Below, piece by piece: positions 10,559 to 20,690 of a DNA stretch of 60,000 bases; the first letter of the stretch is position 1, and every line of letters begins with the position of its first letter. Below the pieces are notes generated by a model that was not told the origin of the DNA, searched no databases, and saw nothing but the letters and a program-made list of their open reading frames with translations. The DNA comes from Liolophura sinensis (Eukaryota > Mollusca > Polyplacophora > Chitonida > Chitonidae). Both the position numbers and the translations under genes were made by a program. Where the stretch lies: positions 1,311,501-1,371,500 of the forward strand of contig NC_088303.1 in NCBI RefSeq assembly GCF_032854445.1. Direction: 5' to 3'.

Positions 10559-12610
10559 GAAGTTGTTCTGAAGCACCATTGTTGTTGTGATCTACATACG
10601 CTGGCTTTCATACGTATGCAGCAGTGTTCTGAAGCACCATTGCTGTTGTAAACTACATACGTTGGTTTCATACGTATGCAGCAGTGTTCTGAAGCACCAT
10701 TGCTGGTGTAATCTACATGCGCTGGCTTTCATACGTATGCAGCAGTGTTCTGAAGCGCCATTGCTGTTGTAACCTACATACGCTGGTTTTCATACATATG
10801 CAGCAGTGTTCTGAAGCACCATTGCTGGTGTAATCTACATACGTTGGCTTTCATACGTATGCAGCAGTGTTCTGAAGCGCCATTGCTGTTGTAATCTACA
10901 TACGTTGGCTTTCATACGTATGCAGCAGTGTTCTGAAGCACCATTGCTGGTGTAACTTACATACGTTGGCTTTCATACGTATGCAGCAGTGTTCTGAAGC
11001 ACCACTGCTGTTGTAACCTACATACGCTGGTTTTCATACGTATGCAGCAGTGTTCTGAAGCACCATTGCTGTTGTAACCTACATACGCTGGTTTTCATAC
11101 GTATGCAGCAGTGTTCTGAAGCACCATTGCTGTTGTAATCTACATACGCTGGTTTTCATACGTATGCAGCAGTGTTCTGAAGCACCATTGCTGTTGTAAT
11201 CTACATACGCTGGTTTTCATACGTATGCAGCAGTGTTCTGAAGCACCATTGCTGGTTTTATCTACATACGTTGCCTTTCATACGTATGCAGCAGTGTTCT
11301 GAAGCACCATTGCTGTTGTAATCTACATACGTTGGCTTTCATACGTATGCAGCAGTGTTCTGAAGCACCATTGCTGTTGTAACCTACATACGTTGGCTTT
11401 CATACGTATGCAGCAGTGTTCTGAGCACCATTGCTGTTGTAACCTACATACGCTGGTTTCCATAAATATACAGCAGTGTTCTGAAGCACCATTGCTGTTG
11501 TAACCTACATACGCTGGTTTTTATACGTATGCAACAGTGTTCTAAAGCACCATTGCTGTTGTAACCTACATACGCTGGTTTTCATACGTATGCAGCAGTG
11601 TTCTGAAGCACCATTGCTGTTGTAAACTACATACGTTGGTTTCCATACGTATGCAGCAGTGTTCTGAAGCACCATTGCTGGTGTAATCTACATGCGCTGG
11701 TTTTCATACGTATGCAGCAGTGTTCTGAAGCACCATTGCTGTTGTAACCTACATACGCTGGTTTTCATACATATGCAGCAGTGTTCTGAAGCACCATTGC
11801 TGGTGTAATCTACATACGTTGGCTTTCATACGTATGCAGCAGTGTTCTGAAGCGCCATTGCTGTTGTAATCTACATACGTTGGCTTTCATACGTATGAAG
11901 CAGTGTTCTGAAGCACCATTGCTGTTGTAACTTACATACGTTGGCTTTCATACGTATGCAGCAGTGTTCTGAAGCACCACTGCTGTTGTAACCTACATAC
12001 GCTGTTTTTCATACGTATGCAGCAGTGTTCTGAAGCACCATTGCTGTTGTAACCTACATACGCTGGTTTTCATACGTATGCAGCAGTGTTCTGAAGCACC
12101 ATTGCTGTTGTAATCTACATACGCTGGTTTTCATACGTATGCAGCAGTGTTCTGAAGCACCATTGCTGTTGTAATCTACATACGCTGGTTTTCATACGTA
12201 TGCAGCAGTGTTCTAAAGCACCATTGCTGGTTTTATCTACATACGTTGCCTTTCATACGTATGCAGCAGTGTTCTGAAGCACCATTGCTGTTGTAATCTA
12301 CATACGTTGGCTTTCATACGTATGCAGCAGTGTTCTGAAGCACCATTGCTGTTGTAACCTACATACGTTGGCTTTCATACGTATGCAGCAGTGTTCTGAA
12401 GCACCATTGCTGTTGTAACCTACATACGCTGGTTTCCATAAATATACAGCAGTGTTCTGAAGCACCATTGCTGTTGTAACCTACATACGCTGGTTTTTAT
12501 ACGTATGCAACAGTGTTCTAAAGCACCATTGCTGTTGTAACCTACATACGCTGGTTTTCATACGTATGCAGCAGTGTTCTGAAGCACCATTGCTGGTGTA
12601 ATCTACATAT
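10559..12610. repeat. 61-bp minisatellite starting at the exon 4 donor of gene A
   Basis: About 33-34 head-to-tail copies of a 61-bp unit (TACATACGCTGGTTTTCATA, CGTATGCAGCAGTGTTCTGA, AGCACCATTGCTGTTGTAA). Variant units repeat at a 975-bp spacing (for example 11271 and 12246), which shows a 16-unit higher-order duplication. On the minus strand each unit carries ACCAGC followed by GTATGTAG, the same exon-end/donor arrangement found at the exon 4 boundary. The array begins exactly at that boundary (12610). Frames such as 12481-12684 are exon 4 read on into the repeat. Confidence 0.9.
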
Positions 12611-12708
12611 GCTGGTCTGTAACTGCAAACGTCTACCACAACATTGGTGCTTATCATAGGACAAAACGTAATTCCACATCGCATAATCGTCTCCTCCGCC
12701 GTTACAAT
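12611..12708 (-). pseudogene. CAP gene A exon 4 with lost splice donor
   Basis: Preceded by GGTTCGCATCAG. It encodes 32 codons plus 2 nt, with CGITFCPM and VVVDVCSYRP matching gene B exon 4. The base after the expected exon end is A (12610), giving ATATGT where the paralogue has GTATGT. The neighbouring minisatellite units keep GTATGT, so the first intact donor lies 61 bp downstream. Using it would add about 20 codons with no stop. Confidence 0.6.
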
Positions 12709-12768
12709 CTGATGCGAACCAGAATTAAGTGTCCATTCATTACTTATATGATTGCTGCTTTAAATGTA

Positions 12769-14289
12769 TACTATCCAAGAAAAGAAACACATAACCCGGA
12801 TTTTTTGCGGAGGTGATGCAGTCTTTTCAATTATGCATAACTAAATACGAATTGCTATTCTGCAAATATTTTTTTACACAGATTAAGGAAGGGTCCATAT
12901 CTAGACAACAAGGCCATCAACTTGAGGTAAGACACTCACAATGAGTCTCCCACTTGAGTGGAATGTCAGTATCTGTTGTGACCACCACGGGCACGATTAA
13001 CAGTTCTGACACGCATTGTCATGGACTGGATGAGACGCTGGATAGAGGCCTGGGGAATGTTCTGCCACTCCTCCTGCAAACATGCAACTTGCTCTTGAAG
13101 CGTTTGGGGTTGAGGTTGACGTTGGCGTAGACGTCGATCAAGTTTATCCCACAGATGCTCAATTGGGTTAAGATCTGGGGAACGGGACGGCCAGGGTAGC
13201 ACATTTACATTGTTTTCGGCGAGGAAGTCCCTTGTGACACGTGCCGTGTGCGGTCTGGCGTTGTCCTGCTGGAACAACTCCCGCTGAACGTCAATGACAG
13301 GTAAGAGGTGTGGCTGCAGGATGGTGTCTCGGTAGCGTACGGCCTTAAGATTTCCCTGAACGTGGACAAGATTCGTACGACCAGTATACGATATTGCTGC
13401 CCACATCATCACACTCCCTCCACCAAATCTGTCCACTTGGCGTACGCAGTTAGGGGCATAACGTTCGTGAGCACGTCTGTAAACCCGGTTTCTACCATCA
13501 CGTCTCTCCAATAGGAATCTGGACTCATCACTGAACCAAATGCGTCGCCAGTTGCGTAGATTCCACGCAGTCACGTTGTTACACCATCGGAGGCGATTGG
13601 CGCCATGGTGAGGACGCAGCACGATCCCAACATAGGGCCTCCTGGCTCTCAGTCCATGTTCCCTCAGCCTGTTCCGCACTGTCTGACCTGATATCCTCCT
13701 CAGTCCCGGTATGCTGGCTGCTGTGCTTTCAGTTGTAGCACTACGGTCACGCAAATGGAGGACCCTTATGTAGCGATCTTGGGCTGCTGTAGTGACACGT
13801 GGTCGACCTGAACGCCGACGGTCATTTGTTGTCCCAGTATTGTTGTAGCGGGCAGCAAGCCGTGAAATCGTGCTCTGGCTGACGTGTAGACGCCTAGAAA
13901 TGGACGATTGGGACTCTCCAGCTTGAAGTCTTCCAATGGCAATATTTTTTGTGACAGTGTCAAGACGTGGCATGTTGAATCAGCTTGAAAACACCACTTG
14001 AAAGACGCCGATTTCTGGCCCGAAGTTGCGGTTTTATAGTCACACACTGCATGCTTTCCATGCGTAAGTTCGGCGTGTAAGACTGCACGTGATGCAGTGT
14101 GGTGCTGTATTTTTTATTTCTTCCAAACTCAACATTTTCAACCAAGAAATGTTTTGAGGAATAAAATGTGTGCTAACTGTGACTATTAACAATATTAAAA
14201 CACATTTTGCTCATGAAATGAAGACAAAATGTATTTATTTCATTTTAAAATAAAACAAAACACCTATGCGTTTCTTTTTTTGGATAGTA
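12769..14289 (-). mobile_element. Tc1/mariner transposon, apparently complete
   Basis: A 1521-bp element in intron 3 of gene A. The ends are inverted: the left begins TACTATCCAAGAAAAGAAAC and the right, read inward, begins TACTATCCAAAAAAAGAAAC. The element is flanked by the TA dinucleotide expected of this superfamily (12767-12768 and 14290-14291). It contains one intact transposase gene. Its good condition inside a decayed gene suggests a fairly recent insertion. Confidence 0.85.
12966..13973 (-). CDS. Tc1-like DD34E transposase
   Basis: Cuts and pastes the surrounding element by binding its inverted ends. The frame is 335 residues, close to the usual 340 for Tc1-like enzymes, and has no internal stop. 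The N-terminal part (about 1-110) holds paired helix-turn-helix DNA-binding modules, with ISRRLHVSQSTISRLAARY and a GRP linker (RRSGRPR, about 54-59). The catalytic triad is visible as D149 (WFSDESRF), D237 (QQDNARPH) and E272 (LNPIEHLWD), so the D-E spacing is 34. A Gly-rich loop (GGGSVMMWAAIS) lies between the two Asp residues. The start was chosen at the first Met of the frame, MPRLDTVTKN, the typical beginning of this group. It could be active. Whether the enzyme is expressed is unknown. Confidence 0.92.
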   Translation of the reverse strand: MPRLDTVTKNIAIGRLQAGESQSSISRRLHVSQSTISRLAARYNNTGTTNDRRRSGRPRVTTAAQDRYIRVLHLRDRSATTESTAASIPGLRRISGQTVRNRLREHGLRARRPYVGIVLRPHHGANRLRWCNNVTAWNLRNWRRIWFSDESRFLLERRDGRNRVYRRAHERYAPNCVRQVDRFGGGSVMMWAAISYTGRTNLVHVQGNLKAVRYRDTILQPHLLPVIDVQRELFQQDNARPHTARVTRDFLAENNVNVLPWPSRSPDLNPIEHLWDKLDRRLRQRQPQPQTLQEQVACLQEEWQNIPQASIQRLIQSMTMRVRTVNRARGGHNRY

Positions 14290-14445
14290 TACTTTAGGAG
14301 TGGAGGAATCGAGGCGGCCCAGTGAAGCAAATGAAAGCCCTCTATTCAACACCTGACAAAACTCCGAAGGCGCTGTATCCTCAATGGCCAATGAAAATCG
14401 AAAGGGTCGATGGCCAGTTGAAAGCGACAATAACATCGCTTTAAT

Positions 14446-14651
14446 TGATTTATTTTATTTATTTATTTGAATGGTGTTTTACGCCGTACTCAAGAATATT
14501 TCACTTATACGACGGCGGCCAGCATTATGGTGGGTGGAAACCGAACAGGGCCCGGTGGACACCCACGACCATCCGCAGGTTGGTGACAGACCTTCCGATG
14601 TACGGCCGGAGATGGAGCCAGCATGAGCTGGGCTTGAACTCGCAGCGACCG
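14446..14651 (-). mobile_element. SINE copy
   Basis: TTTATTTATTTG tail, the GGTGTTTTACGCCGTACTC core, the CCACGACCATCCGCAGGTTG block and TTGAACTCGCAGCGACCGCA at the B-box end. The A-box end is missing. Confidence 0.8.
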
Positions 14652-14894
14652 CACATAAATTGAACTATTATCGAACATGTCATTTTGGTAGATTGACATG
14701 CTGGAATGTAAAATCTATTCTATCACACCTTCAATATACTTAACGATTTATAACCGGGTCCGACAAGGTCCCAAAACCTGGAACCACAAGTGCACACGTC
14801 AGGTCATCAAATTAACTATTACTGTGACTGACAGCTGCTGACGCCATCCTATAAGGCCATTTTTTCAGTTCTGTTTTACTCCCCTTTTCCTATT

Positions 14895-14985
14895 GTATTT
14901 ATATATTTATTTGATCGGTGATTTACGCCGTACTCAAGAATATTTCACTTATACGACGGCGGCCATGCGGCACTATGGAGGGAGG
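14895..14985 (-). mobile_element. Short SINE fragment
   Basis: Only the 3' tail and the TTTACGCCGTACTCAAGAATATTTCACTTATACGACGGC core remain. Confidence 0.75.
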
Positions 14986-15041
14986 GAGTCGGGCAGAGGT
15001 TGGGAGAATTTTCCTGTTGTATGACAAGCGTGCGTGGTATT

Positions 15042-15192
15042 TATTTATCCATTTATTAGCTTGGTGTTTTACGCTGCACACATGAATATTTCACCTATAC
15101 CTTCACCTTCACCTATGCCACCTTTGGTGGCCAGCATTATGGTGGGTGGAAACTGGACAGAGCCCGGAGGGAAACCGATGACCCTAGTTGCT
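15042..15192 (-). mobile_element. Diverged SINE fragment
   Basis: GGTGTTTTACGCTGCACAC and GGCCAGCATTATGGTGGGTG mark the same family. An internal CCTTCACCTTCACC insertion and the divergence suggest an older copy. Confidence 0.65.
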
Positions 15193-15194
15193 AC

Positions 15195-15990
15195 GTGTTA
15201 GCGTATCTTAATGATTATTAATTCTGTGGATTGAAATACGGATTTTAAGCCCGCCTAAATGTTCAAAAATGCCAAAACTGATCACATTATGATATATATG
15301 TTTTACATGTGAAGACATAACCAAAACGAATTTTTGACAACACAGAGAAACAAACACGTGAAAGTTTCAGAAAAAAATACTTCTGGTTAACGTCGATCTT
15401 CATGAACAAGTTTAAAAACATAGTGCCTCAGTTCAGCCAAACACTGACGTTTTTGATCGAGAGTGCATTTTGGCGGATTACTAAGCAACCATCTCTTCAA
15501 TGGCCATGTAACATATATGGGAGCTTCGACCAATACATCTGATTTGGAAATTTATGGAATTGTGATATTAAAATTTGCACTTTTCGCACCTCTCTGTAGC
15601 CGATTCCTTGCCTTACCGTACCTGGTGAAGTAATTATTATCTCAAACACCATAAATCAACAGCAAACCGTGTACTTTCACAGACCAAACGCTGGCGTAAA
15701 GGAAAACGATTTCTTTAAGCTTTGCATAACACTTTTTCTTGTTATGTATTCGCAATGAAATGTCATCAAGATGATTTGCTCGCCGAGAGAAATGAGTCAG
15801 TGAGTGAGTGCTTGGTGTTTAACGTTGTACCCGAGGGGAATGAAGCATGGCTTTTTGAACGGGCCACGACGTGATCAGACGTAGCAGCTGGGACACGGTG
15901 CATAAAATCAAACAAAATTAAAAATATGTAACTAATGAGCCAAAGAACCACAGTGTTCTGAGCGACAAGTCGGGGTGGTTTATTCCGATG
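15195..15990. other. Intron 3 of gene A, no feature seen
   Basis: AT-rich, with no coding frame or repeat that I can support. Confidence 0.5.
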
Positions 15991-16536
15991 AAAGTCTCCG
16001 GTGACCTTACCTGCTGGTAGTGTTTACAGGTGAGACCAAACTGGCATGCATTGGTGGAGTACTCGTAAAACGACTTTTTCTCGTACCAGCCTTTGATAGC
16101 CTTAACCTCGTTGTAGAAATCTGCAAACGAAAAGCAGCACAGATTGGCTCCAGATATGGCAAACATCAAATCCAAATAATGTATCTTTGGCAAAGGTATC
16201 AAAGTTCAGCATATTGCGTGTCGTGTATACTGAAACACTGAAAGTGAAAAACCAAATCTTAAGGATTTTATCTCAAGGATTTTTTTGCCTAAATTTTAAG
16301 AAGAAACATTTAAGAGCATCAAGATTTTCACTTACACGACTGAGCAGCCATATTGACACCAACTTCAGTGTACTCTATATTACACTTGTAGGCTGTTTCT
16401 TGAGCACCGTCAGCCAGAGCGTCACTCCATACCTGTGGTGAAGAATTATAAGTTAGTAAACCATACGTAAGAGACTTCAAATTATCTTTGTGACAAGACA
16501 AAGGAATGATTAAATCCGTGATTGGAAATGGTTTTA

Positions 16537-16707
16537 TGTATTTATTTATTATTTTTGTTATTTATTTATTTATTTATTTATTCATTTATTTATCTGATTG
16601 TTGTTTTACGCCATACTCAAAAATATCTCACTTATACGACTGCGGCTAGTATTATGGTGGGAGGAAACAGGGCAGAATCCGGGGGAAACCCACGACCATC
16701 CGCAGGT
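16537..16707 (-). mobile_element. SINE fragment in intron 1 of gene A
   Basis: Long TTTATTTATTTATT tail, then TGTTTTACGCCATACTC, ATTATGGTGGGAGGAAAC and CCCACGACCATCCGCAGG. Only the 3' half is present. Confidence 0.75.
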
Positions 16708-16719
16708 GAGAAATGGCTT

Positions 16720-17505
16720 TAAAAGATTAAAAGGGAGTCATTTTACAAGCAAAACTTAAATTTTAGAATTAATGCAAGCTTTATGCATACCTTCGCTTAT
16801 ACCTATAACGAGGTATTCGAGAATTGGCGATCAGCTTTATTGGCGGAGGAAACCGAGGTAATTGGGATAAACCACAGACCTTCCACAAATTTCTGACCAG
16901 CTTGTCACGTGTTATTTAAATGTTTTATCGTAATATTGGTGGAAGATACACAAGATGTATGTAAGAACGGTCAACGGCGATGGTGACCGCTTGTTAGCGA
17001 GATTTCACCAAGCTACATGCGCATAAACGTGTTTGAATATGCCAACCATAAACGTTTACCCTCACTCACAAAGAAATGAGCCATCTGTTACACTGTCCCT
17101 AGCGGAAGTGGATATTTTGGTTAACTACATTTGATTTCAGTACATTCTGTTTTTCATTCATTTTTCACTCAGAAATATGTCTTAATTTTACTCAGCGAAA
17201 AACAGTAGGAAGTGATATTACACGGGGAAGAAAGGCATGATAAACGTCGCAGTATTAAAATATATAAGCGTGCAGGTCACAGTGGTATTGAACTCGGACC
17301 TCGAGTGCCTCGTGGTTCCAGACGCACATCTTAACACTGCGCGACTCACAATATCTTTATGAGACCTGTGGGACATGTTTGTTATAAAACGTTAACTGTG
17401 TAAATAGAAGATGATACAAAATCCGAAGAGCAATGGTAATTGAAACGGACAATGTTTTAAAATTAATGCATAATTCTGCTAGAAAGCAAGGCGGTTCGTG
17501 CAGCA
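16720..17505. other. Intron 1 of gene A, no gene seen
   Basis: Non-coding. 16796-16900 contains a strongly diverged relative of the SINE core (GGCGGAGGAAACCGAGG), too weak to call. Confidence 0.45.
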
Positions 17506-17769
17506 ACCCACCAACCGATTCATGCTGGTCGCCATCACTTCTTTTCTGAAGTCGTTGTGTTTCTCCACAATTGCTTTTTTTCCATTGCAGTAAAACCACT
17601 TTTGAAATAATCAAACTTACAACTTTCTCGGGATTTCCCTGTTATGTACACTGATCGTTCCCCCGCTCTCTAAATGACGAATGCAAAATGGCGGCAACTC
17701 GAACCAGACCCCGGTTGCACAGAAGAACCGTAACGGTCAGCAAACGTCTACAAGTCACAACCATCATTG

Positions 17770-18790
17770 CTTTCAGATAAACCAGAAGAAAGAGGTCACT
17801 TTGAGGTCAAGTTTGATTTATACGTTTGAACTTGAATCCATTAACCAGTCAGAGATCCTCATTCCTATTTCGTGAACGGAAAGACTACACTGATAACACT
17901 AAGGCACGGCACGAATCGTCGTACAGACAAGACATAACGTGTATTGTTTATACGTCACCTTTAGTTGCAGTATTTTTTATCTTGTAAAGAAGGTGGCCTT
18001 CATTTTACGCTTTCTTATGTAACTTAACAAGATTGGAAAACAACCAACAGGACCACGTACATATAAGAGCATGTGTAAGATAGGGTTTGCTTCCAAAAGA
18101 TTGTTCTGTAAGAAAAGTGTTTTCTTAAGCTCCTGAAACCTGGTCACCGTCGTATAGGTGAAATATAGGTAAAATTGAGCACGGTATTAAACATCAATGA
18201 AATAAATAACTAAATCAACAGACAATAAGTTAAAACTGGTTGGAGTTAGATAACGCTTTATTGTATAAAGGTTATATTGGAAATCCTCGATTATAGTTAT
18301 ACAGGTTGCACGCAGGGATTCCGTTAGAAGCTACACAAGAATACCATCAGAAGTCAATCACTTTTTGGGCAGGTTTGTCACGTGGATTACCAGAATGTTT
18401 TCAGTTACGTTGTGTCAAGTACCCTACCCGGGTCTAACAATGTATAGTCAGTTTATTTATTTCCACTTGTTATTGTTGTTGACATATCAAGACTGTTTCA
18501 TGATCGTCGGGAACAAAACATCGGCTTCTTGTAGTTAGTCGTAAACACTATCAAGAATGACAACATTTGCGAAACAAGCTGAATGTTATGACATTTGGTT
18601 GAAGGTATTGTTTTGAATGTATAACAGAGTTATATATCTTCTGGCCATGCAAGCTGGACACTAAGGTCTATTTATATCCGTCAAAAATGATTGTCTACCT
18701 GTAAGTTTAAACAAAGTTTGGGGGTAAGGTTATTGATCAGATATTTACGATGTTATAAACTACCGGGCAAAACAAACGTATAACCTTGTT
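17770..18790. other. Intergenic stretch upstream of gene A
   Basis: AT-rich sequence with no supported coding frame. I see no clear TATA/CCAAT pair like the one before gene B, in keeping with decay of gene A. Confidence 0.4.
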
Positions 18791-18807
18791 CAGCACCACA
18801 AGAAAGA

Positions 18808-19085
18808 TTTTTTTTTTGTTCTTTTTTCGATTGGTGTTTTACACCGTACTCAAGAATATTTACTTCACTTATAGGACGGCGGCCAGCATTATGGTGGGTG
18901 GAAACCGGGCAGAGCCCGGGGGAAACCCACGACCATCCGCAGGTTGCTGGCAGACCTTCTCACGTACGGCCGGAGAGGAAGCCAGCATGAGCTGGACTTG
19001 AACTCACATCGACCGCATTGGTGAGAGACTCCTGGGTCATTACGCTGCGCTAGCGCTTTAACCGACTGAGCCACGGAGGCCCCGA
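18808..19085 (-). mobile_element. Full-length tRNA-derived SINE with target duplication
   Basis: The most complete copy in the window. On the minus strand it begins GGGGCCTCCGTGGCTCAGTC. It has a Pol III A box TGGCTCAGTCGG (19062-19073) and B box GAGTTCAAGTCC (18994-19005), then the conserved central block (CCAGCATTATGGTGGGTGG on plus) and the TTGGTGTTTTACACCGTACT tail region ending in an A-rich tail. The flanks repeat CACAAGAAAGA at 18797-18807 and 19086-19096, an 11-bp target duplication. Confidence 0.88.
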
Positions 19086-19318
19086 CACAAGAAAGAGAAA
19101 GAAAGAAAGACAGACAGTATCAACATGATAAGCATTATATTGCAATGAACCATTTTGCAAGTTCTGTTCAAAAATTCAAAGCCATATGGATATTACACTT
19201 GCTGTCAGGCCGAGTAAAGAAGGCATGGGGTAAATCTGAAAAAAAATACACAAATGCAAGTAAAGGGACTCCCTTAAAAAGGTGTACCTAATGTCCTATC
19301 ATGTCATAAGACAGATCG

Positions 19319-19563
19319 TTAGTAGCGTGTGTGAGCACCCATTGCATCAATTAAAGCCAAAATACGCCTCCTCATGGAAGTCGTCAGCCGCCGGATGACG
19401 TCAGCAGGAATTCTGTCCCACTCCTCAAATAAAGCCTGTTCGAACTGTTGCCTGTTTTGTGGGGGAGGGACGCGTTGTCTCAGACGTCGATCAAGATGAT
19501 CCCACAGATGCTCTAAGGGATTCATGTCTGGCGATCGTGCTGGCCAAGGCAGTACGTTGACAT
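19319..19563 (-). pseudogene. 3' fragment of a second Tc1-like transposase
   Basis: The last 80 or so residues of a Tc1-like transposase: NVNVLPWPARSPD, then MNPLEHLWDHLDRRLRQR, with the catalytic Glu of the DDE triad, ending in GAHTRY and a stop. The frame stops abruptly at 19563, where the LTR of the retrotransposon starts. It differs in sequence from the transposase at 12966-13973, so it is another subfamily. The N-terminal part was not found beyond the far end of the retrotransposon. Confidence 0.85.
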
Positions 19564-20576
19564 TGTTACGGTATTGAAAACAGCAACAGAAAACAGACTC
19601 AGTGACTCAATATTACAATGTAAACAATGTTTTATATATAAAATGAGACGTACAGTTTTACAGACAGTTCAACAGCAACAACATAAAAAAACATACACAT
19701 CAGTATTACCGGTCTTTACAAGTTTCCAGTTCACCTTTGCATCCCAAGAAATGTATTCCAGGAAATCCAACGTAAAGACCATGGGATAAACACACAATTC
19801 ACAAATTGTCCTAGACAGGTACTTCGCCAGGTTAGCGAACACGAACACAGTACACAGGTTACACAGAACTGGAACAGTCAAGCCTTTGAATGACGTCACA
19901 CCCGCAGAGCACAACACAGGGTAAATACAGGCATGGAGGTATAATCCACTTCAGATCAGTCACAGCTCCCGCAGAAGCTCACAAACGAGCCGTTCAGAGA
20001 CGTAGAGTAATGTCACCTTGTGGCAGAACGAACGTCCTTTACAAAACTGAAAACTTCAGTTTAGAGTCCTTGACGACCTTGTCGGTCAGGTGAGGTCAGC
20101 GTGTTAAACAAATTACACAGTCCACACTGTATAATCATAATAAAGATCCGAACACCAATAAACGTGACTTCCGCAGAAATTCACATAAACCAGACTTCAG
20201 TACTACTGTGGTACACAAACGGTGCCGGCATAAAAATCTGTCCTCCCAAATGAAACTGGCATCACCAGCTCATATAAACAAAATGGACTCGATACGAGAG
20301 CGTCGCACACTCTCCTGGCTCCCAGTGGATGCAGCAAAAATACCTCCACTCTGCACAGAAAACACGGCTTATATACGTGCCAGGTGGATTCAACTATTCT
20401 TAGACACAGAATTAACAGCCAATGAACATCCAGTTAAATAAACAGAGCATTGAACAAGGTGCTTTCGGCCAGGTCCGCACTGTACATATATAACAGGGCC
20501 TGTTATGCTTATAACATATAACACAAAGGTCCGCAGACTAACAGTACATGAAGACGTTAAATAGTCATACATAACA
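19564..20576 (-). repeat. 3' LTR (complete)
   Basis: On the plus strand it starts TGTTACGG and ends CATAACA, giving the short inverted TGTTA/TAACA ends typical of LTRs, over 1013 bp. It abuts a polypurine tract on the internal side and a truncated Tc1 on the outside. Confidence 0.85.
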
Positions 20577-20596
20577 CCCCCACCCTTCAGGGAAAG
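20577..20596 (-). other. Polypurine tract
   Basis: On the minus strand CTTTCCCTGAAGGGTGGGGG directly precedes the 3' LTR. This is the usual plus-strand priming site of LTR elements. Confidence 0.75.
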
Positions 20597-20690
20597 AAAG
20601 TTTTGTATAAAACTTTCTTTAACATATTCATAATTATGAATAATAATAACGTTTACCACAGTCTATAAAAACAAAGCTGCAGAAAACCAA

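Larger units (their letters stand above)
5416..17767 (-). pseudogene. CAP-superfamily gene A, probable pseudogene (exons 1-4 and Thr-rich tail)
   Basis: Paralogue of genes B and C. Exon 1 is 17767-17512: it starts ATGATG, has a signal-peptide-like start, and ends at VEKHNDFRKEVMATSMNRL with donor GTGGGT. Exon 2 is 16432-16336 (VWSDALADGAQETAYKC to VGVNMAAQS, donor GTAAGTG). Exon 3 is 16120-16011 (WYEKKSFYEY, CKHYQQ, donor GTAAGG). Exon 4 is 12708-12611 (CGITFCP, CSYRPA). The tail exon is about 6587-5416. Exons 2 and 3 have the same lengths as in gene B (97 and 110 bp). Exon 4 is 98 bp, an in-frame loss of four codons. Damage: exon 1 reads into TAA and needs frame changes, including one at an A7 run near 17578. 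The exon 4 donor is ATATGT instead of GTATGT. The hinge exon was not found. The tail changes frame repeatedly. A Tc1 element and several SINEs sit in the introns. A homopolymer assembly error could explain one break but not all of them. Confidence 0.7.

Noticed and set aside
6588-12610. CRISPR-like arrays
   Set aside because: The repeats are directly adjacent with no unique spacers, and the genome is eukaryotic.
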